Positions 33,860 through 40,458 of a DNA stretch of 43,452 bases are shown here, in pieces (the first letter of the stretch is position 1; every line of letters begins with the position of its first letter). The position numbers were made by a program, and so were the translations under genes. Source of the DNA: Anaerolineales bacterium (GTDB taxonomy: Bacteria > Chloroflexota > Anaerolineae > Anaerolineales > UBA11858); NCBI GenBank assembly GCA_021108255.1, contig JAIORG010000065.1:1-43452 (forward strand), read 5' to 3'. The notes below the pieces were generated by a model that was not told where the DNA came from, made no database searches, and saw only the letters and a list, made by a program, of their open reading frames with translations.

Positions 33860-34831
33860 TTATTCATCAAGCTTCAGGATTTCTTCCTCAAGTTTGTCCT
33901 GGGAAATGGGAATAAACCCTGCCTCCCTAACATAGACCTGCCCTTCCGAAAGGACCCAGGAAATAAATTCCCGGATAAGACCCTGGGGCGATCCTTTTGT
34001 GACCAGGTTGAGATCACGAGCTGGAGGGGAAGGGTAATAACCTGCGCTGACTGCCTCCAGCGCCTGTTCTTTGATGTCGATAATTTCTTCTGGATCAACT
34101 TCTCCATTGTTGTTGATATCTAAAGGTACGATGTGGATCCCGGTTACAGGAGCACCAGTCTCGAAATCATATGCATAACTGAGGTTATTGAATCCAATCC
34201 CCAGAGGATCCTTGATAACTGACTCAAGGACACCTGGATCACCATAAACACCAATCCCCAGCAAGTCTTCCTGGTGTTTTCCCAGGAACTTGGCCCAGGT
34301 TGCTGCTGCTCCACAGGCGTCAGACCGGGTGAAAATGTGGATGGGAGCGGTTATCTCATTACGCCCCGTAATCTCTCCCCAGTTAGTAATCTTCCCCGTG
34401 AGATAGATGCCGATTATCTTTTCCCTGGATATGCCAGTGGATTGAAGATTTCCCCAGACCGGGTTTTGTTCGTTTACAGTCAGAAACACTGCGTCTTTAG
34501 CAACAGAGATCCAAAAAGCGCCTTGTTCCGTTTCCTGAGGATATATTTCCCGCGAGACCATGCCAATATCAACGGCATTTGCTAAGGCATCGGCCATCCC
34601 TTTACCAGCGCCGCCGGCCGAGATATCGAAACGGACAGCTGGGTGGATTTTTTGAAATTCCTCTCCCCAGCGAATTACCAGAGGATAAAGAGCCCACGCT
34701 CCAGAGATGGTGATCGTTCCCTCTAACGGCCCATTTTGATCTCCTGCTGTTTTTGGAGGAGAACATGCTGTAAGCACAGTAGACAGGAGGATGATTAATA
34801 GCAAAATTCGAGTCAGGTTGTGTTTCTTCAT
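33860..34831 (-). CDS. pstS: Phosphate-binding lipoprotein PstS
   Basis: A 323-residue solute-binding protein. A signal peptide ends in a lipobox, TVLTAC, with C23 as the lipidation site, so Lgt and LspA from this window should process it. Phosphate-contact segments are SGAWALYPL (43-51), SAGGAGKGMADALANAVDIG (71-90) and TRSDACGAAATWAKFLG (168-184). DPLGIGFNNLSYA is also typical. Near the C-terminal side, DINNNGEVDPEE (238-249) fits a canonical EF-hand calcium loop, discussed as a finding. It starts 4 bases after the stop of the MshEN-USP gene. Confidence 0.94.
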   Translation of the reverse strand: MKKHNLTRILLLIILLSTVLTACSPPKTAGDQNGPLEGTITISGAWALYPLVIRWGEEFQKIHPAVRFDISAGGAGKGMADALANAVDIGMVSREIYPQETEQGAFWISVAKDAVFLTVNEQNPVWGNLQSTGISREKIIGIYLTGKITNWGEITGRNEITAPIHIFTRSDACGAAATWAKFLGKHQEDLLGIGVYGDPGVLESVIKDPLGIGFNNLSYAYDFETGAPVTGIHIVPLDINNNGEVDPEEIIDIKEQALEAVSAGYYPSPPARDLNLVTKGSPQGLIREFISWVLSEGQVYVREAGFIPISQDKLEEEILKLDE

Positions 34832-34835
34832 GGAA

Positions 34836-35864
34836 CTATCTTCCCCTTGGATAGACTTGAGAAATGAGCACAGGGATATGAACCCAGTTTAAGAGGGGCA
34901 GAACGAGATCTTTCATCACCGAACCCCGGAACCTATTTTGAAAGTCTGCTCCGATGACGATTAGATCGTTATCTCCTTCGTCGACTTCCCAGCGGATTTG
35001 CCACTCTGGAGACTCGTCACGTAGTTTTATAGTCCCGGGTATTTCCCAATCCATCAAGCGGCGGGCGACCTGGTGAAGATGAGAGCCCAATTGACAGTCC
35101 GAGCATAATAGTTTGCTAAGGTCATGCTGCATATTGGCATACAGTACAGGGACAGCGGGAATCACCGGGAGGATGGTAAGGGAAGCTTTACTGGCGTGTG
35201 CCAACTGGATAGCCCATTCAACCGCGCAGCCATCTATGTGTTGATCCTGCAGGACCAGTAAAATTTGTCTAATAGGCCAGCGAGGAGTTTTTAAAGATAA
35301 CAAGGAGGTAGAACAATGGCGAAGAATTTTTTTCTCGCTGGGTATAAGAGCAAGGCGCTGCTGGAGGGAGTCGGCGGGACAGGAGCTGATTAATAGATCA
35401 GCATTAAGGGTATCGATTTCTTCAACCAGAGAGGAGTAAACCGCACCTTTTTTCTCTGGTGGTTCAAACCAGGTCAGATCTGCGTTTAACAATTTGGTGA
35501 TGGATTGAATATAATCCTGGCTTACCGGATTAACCTGTTCATCTGGTGTCCAGGCTAAGAATTTTAGCGGAGTATCAGATGTTTCCGAATAGCATTTTTC
35601 TATCAGTGAATCAATAATTGTAGAATCAGCCTTAACTAGAGTAGCTGGAGATATAACTGCTGATCGAATTGCTTGCCTGGCAACCTGATCTTCAGGATCA
35701 GCCATAGCGACAGTTACCCGGTTTTTATCCGACGCAATAGGAATAGCATGATATTGGCGGGCAAGATGAGAAGGCAGCTTGCCCGCCAATCGTGGAGAGG
35801 AATCAATAACATCAATCGTCAGATATGATTTGTTCTTACGGTTTTTTTTGACAGTCACCAGCAT
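34836..35864 (-). CDS. MshEN-like domain fused to universal stress protein-like domains
   Basis: A 342-residue cytoplasmic protein and first gene of the pst operon. Residues 25-92 match the second part of the MshEN/GspE N-terminal domain: PSHLARQYHAIPIASDKNRV, then TVAMADPEDQVARQAIRSAV and a closing IDSLIEKCY. Full MshEN domains bind cyclic di-GMP through RLGxxLxxxG-type motifs, which I do not see here, so ligand binding is uncertain. Residues about 100-192 form a degenerate USP-like fold and about 196-338 a clearer USP domain (QILLVLQDQHIDGCAVEWAI and DLIVIGADFQNRF). It might act as a sensor or regulator of the phosphate importer. Start ATG 35862-35864 has AGGAC about 11 bases upstream. Confidence 0.75.
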   Translation of the reverse strand: MLVTVKKNRKNKSYLTIDVIDSSPRLAGKLPSHLARQYHAIPIASDKNRVTVAMADPEDQVARQAIRSAVISPATLVKADSTIIDSLIEKCYSETSDTPLKFLAWTPDEQVNPVSQDYIQSITKLLNADLTWFEPPEKKGAVYSSLVEEIDTLNADLLISSCPADSLQQRLALIPSEKKILRHCSTSLLSLKTPRWPIRQILLVLQDQHIDGCAVEWAIQLAHASKASLTILPVIPAVPVLYANMQHDLSKLLCSDCQLGSHLHQVARRLMDWEIPGTIKLRDESPEWQIRWEVDEGDNDLIVIGADFQNRFRGSVMKDLVLPLLNWVHIPVLISQVYPRGR

Positions 35865-35931
35865 TCACTTTTTTGTCCTTTGGCAACAGGAGATGGTTTT
35901 TATTTTCTACAAACATACTGTATCAAGTTTG

Positions 35932-35972
35932 TGTGACAAACCATGTGATGAGGCTGTGACAAAGTTGTGATA
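35932..35972 (-). promoter_or_regulatory. Pho-box-like array of four direct repeats upstream of the pst operon
   Basis: Read toward the operon (minus strand) there are four 7-mers: TATCACA (35966-35972), TGTCACA (35955-35961), CATCACA (35944-35950) and TGTCACA (35932-35938). Steps are 11, 11 and 12 bases. The 7+4 layout and the T-G-T-C-A core are those of PhoB boxes (repeats of CTGTCAT). A possible -10, TATGTT, lies at 35912-35917, 14 bases downstream of the last repeat. The array is 68 bases from the first gene's start. It is also upstream of the divergent ftcD gene, but the direct-repeat direction and spacing favour the operon. Confidence 0.65.
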
Positions 35973-36106
35973 ATTTGACGGGGCAGATTAAATGGTTTTC
36001 TCCAAGATTGGGATACTTGTTTCAATTCTAGAGCAGGTTTTTTCGGTATAATTCCATCAAGTAATATAAATAAGCTCTGCTCAATGTAAATAAAGAGGAA
36101 TTTCTT

Positions 36107-37618
36107 ATGACTTCTCCACTTGTTGAATGTGTACCGAATTTTTCTGAGGGACGCAGCCAGGATGTTATTGATGAAATTAAAGCGGAAATCTCTGCTGTTG
36201 AGGGAACCTTTGTATTGGACACTCATATGGATGCAGATCACAATCGCAGTGTGATCACATTTGTGGGGCATCCCCAGGCTGTAGAAGAAGCTGCTTTCAG
36301 GATGATTGAAAAAGCATCCCAATTAATTGACCTGGAAAAACACACTGGTGAACATCCCAGAATTGGAGCAACAGACGTTGTGCCTTTTGTGCCGATTTCC
36401 AATATCACCATGAAAGAATGCGTGGAAATGGCTCATAGGGTTGGTGAACGAGTAGGGAAGGAACTGGAGATCCCGGTATTCTTTTACGAAGAAGCTGCCC
36501 GAATCCCGGAGCGGAGACGATTGGAAGTTGTTCGCAAGGGTGAATACGAAGGGTTGAAGGTGGAAATCGAAAGCAACCCTGCCAGACATCCTGATTTTGG
36601 TCCCCGGGAGCTGGGTTCAGCTGGAGCCACAGTAATTGGTGCCCGTGAATTCCTCATTGCATTTAACGTGAATTTAACAACGGATGATGAAGGTATTGCC
36701 AGTGATATCGCCCGGGCGGTGAGGCATTCGTCAGGAGGACTCCGGTTTGTAAAAGCATTGGGCATGATAGTTGATGGACGGGCTCAAGTTTCAATGAACC
36801 TGACCAATTTCCGGAAAACTCCCTTGCCCCGGGTTGTTGAAACCATCCGTAGAGAGGCAGAGCGTTATGGGGTTGGGATCCATAACAGCGAACTGGTTGG
36901 TTTAATTCCTCAAGAAGCAATGATTGATACCGCTGTCTGGTATACCCAGATGGATTTATTTTCCCCCGCTCAGATTCTGGAGCAAAAAATGCTCTCAGCT
37001 GTAAAAAAGGAAGATCAAGTTAATTTCCTGGATTCCCTGGCAGCAGGAACAGCTACTCCTGGCGGCGGATCAGCAGCAGCTTATTCAGGCGCGATGGCTG
37101 CGGGATTGGTATCCATGGTTGCCAGTTTGACCGTTGGTAAGAAGGGATACGCCGAAGTTGAGGGTGAAATGGAAAATATTCTTAACGAATCGGAGGTACT
37201 CAGGGAAGAGCTGACCCTGGCTGTCAAGGAAGATTCGGAAGCATTCAATCAGGTGATGGCAGCTTATAGAAAACCAAAAACTGATCGGAATCGCAAGGAG
37301 GAAATTCAGGGCGCAATATTAAAAGCGGCGGCAGTGCCGCTTGCTGTAGCAGGGAAAGCTCTTCGGGTTTCTGAACTTGCCCTGAAAACTGCTGAATTGG
37401 GAAATAAAAATGCCATCACGGATTCCGGGGCTGGCGCAAACCTGGCATTCGCAGCAGTTACCAGCGCTGGATATAATGTCAGAATTAACCTGGGCTCCCT
37501 GGAAGATAAGAATAAGGGCAAAGAGCTGCTCTCAAAGTTAGGGCAAATAGAAGGCAGCGCGTTGGAAGTGGCAGGTAAGTTAAAGGTGGTTATGACGGAA
37601 AGGGGGAAATTATTCTGA
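36107..37618 (+). CDS. ftcD: Fused glutamate formimidoyltransferase / formimidoyl-THF cyclodeaminase
   Basis: A 503-residue bifunctional enzyme of histidine breakdown and one-carbon folate metabolism. Residues 1-180 and 181-300 are the N and C parts of formiminotransferase (start PLVECVPNFSEGRSQDVIDE, then HTGEHPRIGATDVVPFVPI). Residues about 310-503 are the cyclodeaminase, recognised by FLDSLAAGTATPGGGSAAAY. Together they transfer the formimino group of formiminoglutamate to tetrahydrofolate and release ammonia to give 5,10-methenyl-THF. In many bacteria these are two genes; the fused form is as in animals. No hut genes lie beside it. Start ATG 36107 follows AGAGGAA (36092-36098). TATAAT at 36047-36052 is a possible -10. 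Confidence 0.95.
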   Translation: MTSPLVECVPNFSEGRSQDVIDEIKAEISAVEGTFVLDTHMDADHNRSVITFVGHPQAVEEAAFRMIEKASQLIDLEKHTGEHPRIGATDVVPFVPISNITMKECVEMAHRVGERVGKELEIPVFFYEEAARIPERRRLEVVRKGEYEGLKVEIESNPARHPDFGPRELGSAGATVIGAREFLIAFNVNLTTDDEGIASDIARAVRHSSGGLRFVKALGMIVDGRAQVSMNLTNFRKTPLPRVVETIRREAERYGVGIHNSELVGLIPQEAMIDTAVWYTQMDLFSPAQILEQKMLSAVKKEDQVNFLDSLAAGTATPGGGSAAAYSGAMAAGLVSMVASLTVGKKGYAEVEGEMENILNESEVLREELTLAVKEDSEAFNQVMAAYRKPKTDRNRKEEIQGAILKAAAVPLAVAGKALRVSELALKTAELGNKNAITDSGAGANLAFAAVTSAGYNVRINLGSLEDKNKGKELLSKLGQIEGSALEVAGKLKVVMTERGKLF

Positions 37619-37731
37619 GCCCTTCCTTGCCTATAAGTCACTGATGAATTTTCCCTATTAACCAACGAGATGAACAACCTGCTTGTTGATTGGTCTGTGT
37701 TCAGGGAAACCTGGATATAGTTTTTTATAAA

Positions 37732-39396
37732 ATGAAAAAATCCCTGATCTGGATCGCATTGATTGTTGTGGTGATATTGGCGGGATATCTGGTAACGATA
37801 TTCCTGAATTGGTCTTCATTGCCCTGGTCACCCGCCTACAAGACTGTAACTCCGTATGTTCCTCCTCCTGGAGAACAACTTCCAACGGCAACTTATTTTT
37901 CTCCCTCTTTGGCAACAGTTACAATAGAACCCGATTTACTCTGGATAGATCCGGCTCTACCAGAGCTTCTCCGGTCGCAGTTGAATCTGCCGGTTTCAAT
38001 GGAAATAACAGATCATCTGGATCAGGCTTCTGCCGCGATCACAATTGGCAATGAGAACCCCTTCACCCACTGGATTTATGTCCTGAGCGCACCATTTCCA
38101 ACCGTGCCGGATGGAATTTCTTCCTCAGAACTCAAGGCAACCTGGGAAGGTGGGAAAAACCCCATTTCAGGTAGCCAACCCCTATTGATGACCGAGGAAG
38201 TGCAGGGAGTTTTATCAACCTATTGGGGTGAGCCTGCAGCGGGTGCCATTGAAATCCTCCCCGGGGATAAGATCAGCGAAAAAGCCTGGAGCAGCCGGCC
38301 TTCATTGGCGATTCTGCCGTTTGAGGATTTATCTCCGGGTTGGAAGGTAATGAAACTGGATGGGATTTCTCCCCTGCAGAAGGATTTCATCCCTGAGGAG
38401 TATATGCTGGCGGTTCCCATATCTCACAGCGGAGTTGTCCTGGATGACCTGCAGAAGATCACAAGCAACAGGGATCCTGAAAAGCTGACCACTGTAGTAA
38501 TGACAGGTGTGACAGCCCTGGTGAGGGCCACAGCCTGGACAATGGAAGATAAGGGTATCAACTATCCGGCTCAGGATATCAAGGATTGGTTAAAGAATGC
38601 GGATATTACTCATATCAGCAATGAGGTTCCGTTTGCCAGCGGGTGCCCCTATCCTAACCCAAGTCAACAAGGATTGAGGTTCTGCAGTGATCCCCGCTAT
38701 ATAAAGTTGATGGAATTTATTGGGACCGATGTGGTAGAGCTAACTGGAGACCATTTTGGTGATTACGGGCCTGAGGCAATGCTGTATACCCTGGAGCTAT
38801 ACCAGCAGCGGGAATGGCCATACTATGGCGGAGGAGCCGACCGCCATGAAGCACAGGAGCCGGTCCTGCTGGAGCATAACGGAAATAAAATTGCTTTCTT
38901 GGGATGTAATGCCAAAGGCGGTGGTTACGCAACAGCCGCCGCGGGATACCCGGGAGCTGTAGCCTGCGATTTTAACAAGATGACTGAGCAGATAAAATCT
39001 CTACGGGAAGAAGGGTATCTTCCGATTGCTACCTTCCAGCATTTTGAATACTACACCTATGTTGCCCAACCAGACCAGATTAGAGATGCGAAAAAACTCA
39101 CCCAGGCTGGAGCAGTCATTGTCAGCGGGAGCCAGGCACACCAGCCTCAAGGGTTTGAAATCAAAGCAGATGCTTTCGTGCATCACGGTTTGGGGAATTT
39201 ATTTTTTGACCAGATATATGAAATCCCTCCTAATACTGCAACGGCATTTATTGACCGGCATGTTTTTTATGATGGACAGCACATCAGCACTGAGCTGCTG
39301 ACGATAAAGTTTGTAGATTATGCCAGGGCGCGGCCGATGACTACCAGTGAAAGAAAAGACCTGCTGCGAACGGTATTTAAAGCCAGTGGATGGTAG
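37732..39396 (+). CDS. CapA-family (PGA synthesis CapA-like) anchored protein
   Basis: A 554-residue protein. The ATG at 37732 begins the natural N-terminal anchor (helix about 4-25). The first 270 residues are a region I cannot assign, beginning with a Pro/Thr-rich spacer outside the membrane. Residues about 270-540 form a CapA/metallophosphatase-like domain: VVMTGVTALVRATAW, DVVELTGDHFGDYG, KIAFLGCNAKGGG, LPIATFQHFEYYTY, VSGSQAHQPQGFEI and HHGLGNLFFDQ. The Asp/His motifs are those of the calcineurin-like fold. In capsule producers CapA takes part in poly-gamma-glutamate export, but no capB/capC is present, so this role is not supported here. Ribosome site is weak. Confidence 0.85.
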   Translation: MKKSLIWIALIVVVILAGYLVTIFLNWSSLPWSPAYKTVTPYVPPPGEQLPTATYFSPSLATVTIEPDLLWIDPALPELLRSQLNLPVSMEITDHLDQASAAITIGNENPFTHWIYVLSAPFPTVPDGISSSELKATWEGGKNPISGSQPLLMTEEVQGVLSTYWGEPAAGAIEILPGDKISEKAWSSRPSLAILPFEDLSPGWKVMKLDGISPLQKDFIPEEYMLAVPISHSGVVLDDLQKITSNRDPEKLTTVVMTGVTALVRATAWTMEDKGINYPAQDIKDWLKNADITHISNEVPFASGCPYPNPSQQGLRFCSDPRYIKLMEFIGTDVVELTGDHFGDYGPEAMLYTLELYQQREWPYYGGGADRHEAQEPVLLEHNGNKIAFLGCNAKGGGYATAAAGYPGAVACDFNKMTEQIKSLREEGYLPIATFQHFEYYTYVAQPDQIRDAKKLTQAGAVIVSGSQAHQPQGFEIKADAFVHHGLGNLFFDQIYEIPPNTATAFIDRHVFYDGQHISTELLTIKFVDYARARPMTTSERKDLLRTVFKASGW

Positions 39397-39428
39397 GAAA
39401 GAATTGATATCCCAATTTGGAGGTTCCT

Positions 39429-40382
39429 ATGGGTGGGCTTACAAGTATTCCAGGATTTAAAGTTGGCCATGCTCAAGATTTTGATGCGATAACCGGCTGC
39501 ACAGTTATTCTCTGTCCTCCTGGTACTGTAGGCGGAATTGATCAGCGGGGGGGAGCCCCCGGAACGCGGGAAACAGATCTGCTTCACCCGATGCACCTGG
39601 TAAACCAGGTTAATGCGGTGCTGTTAACTGGCGGATCCGCTTTTGGTTTGGATGCCGCGGCAGGTGTGATGCGCTATTGCGAGGAGAATAAAATGGGAGT
39701 CGATGTGGGTCCTACTCATGTTCCCATTGTTCCTGCTGCAGTGCTGTTTGACCTGGGGATTGGAGATCCGAAAGTCCGTCCTGACGCGGAGATGGGTTAT
39801 CAGGCTTGCAAAAACGCTTCGCAGGATTCACCCGCGGAAGGCAATGTGGGTGCTGGAACCGGAGCAACCGTGGGAAAAATCCTCTCGATGAAGATGGCAA
39901 CAAAATCCGGCATCGGCACTGCAAGTGTTGATATCGGCGGTGGGGGAAAAGTAGCGGCAATCGTAGCTGTGAACGCATTTGGGGATGTCATTGACCCGGA
40001 AAGTTCAGAGATCATTGCCGGCGCGAGAGGTATGAAGGGTTATGCAGATACAGTTAAAGTGATGAAATCTTTTGTGGGCCGGAAAGTGATGAGTTTTGCC
40101 TCTGCTGCTGATAATACAGTGATTGGTGTTGTTGCGACCAATGTCAAGTTGAATAAGGAACAGATCACCAGGGTCGCTCAAATGGCCCACAATGGCTTGG
40201 CACGGACGATCAGACCAGCTTTTACTTTATTGGATGGCGATACGGTCTTTGCTTTATCTGCCGGGGAAGTGGAGATGGATCAGAATATTGTCGGTGCTTA
40301 CGCTGCGGTTGCTTATCAAGAGGCAATCCTGCGCGCTGTCCGGAGCGCTGAAAAAATCGCTGGAATGCCTGCAGCCAGGTGA
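39429..40382 (+). CDS. P1-family peptidase (NylC/DmpA-like Ntn hydrolase)
   Basis: A 317-residue enzyme starting at ATG 39429, preceded by GGAGG at 39419-39423. Such proteins are made as one chain and cut themselves so that a new N-terminal Ser or Thr becomes the nucleophile. The likely site here is N229-T230 in AADNTVIGVVATN, as in NylC-like members. Other family segments: LLTGGSAFGLDAAAGVMRY, EGNVGAGTGATVGK and RTIRPAFTLLDGDTVFAL. It probably hydrolyses N-terminal amides or small peptides in the cytoplasm. It follows the CapA-like gene by 32 bases and ends before a strong terminator. Confidence 0.92.
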   Translation: MGGLTSIPGFKVGHAQDFDAITGCTVILCPPGTVGGIDQRGGAPGTRETDLLHPMHLVNQVNAVLLTGGSAFGLDAAAGVMRYCEENKMGVDVGPTHVPIVPAAVLFDLGIGDPKVRPDAEMGYQACKNASQDSPAEGNVGAGTGATVGKILSMKMATKSGIGTASVDIGGGGKVAAIVAVNAFGDVIDPESSEIIAGARGMKGYADTVKVMKSFVGRKVMSFASAADNTVIGVVATNVKLNKEQITRVAQMAHNGLARTIRPAFTLLDGDTVFALSAGEVEMDQNIVGAYAAVAYQEAILRAVRSAEKIAGMPAAR

Positions 40383-40406
40383 ACGGAGATCTAAAACAAA
40401 AAAAGC

Positions 40407-40439
40407 CATCCCAGATTGTTTTGTCTGGGATGACTTTTT
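40407..40439 (+). terminator. Intrinsic terminator
   Basis: CATCCCAGA (40407-40415) pairs with TCTGGGATG (40424-40432) around an 8-base loop and is followed by CTTTTT on the plus strand. The A-run before the stem lets it also act on the convergent lipoprotein gene, whose stop is 20 bases away. Confidence 0.85.
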
Positions 40440-40458
40440 AATATGTCAGCATCCTTGA

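Noticed and set aside
35932-35972. Crp-type binding sites, since the plus strand shows repeated TGTGA
   Set aside because: Crp sites need TGTGA-N6-TCACA inverted pairs. Here all copies point the same way at about 11-base steps, which fits an OmpR/PhoB-type site.
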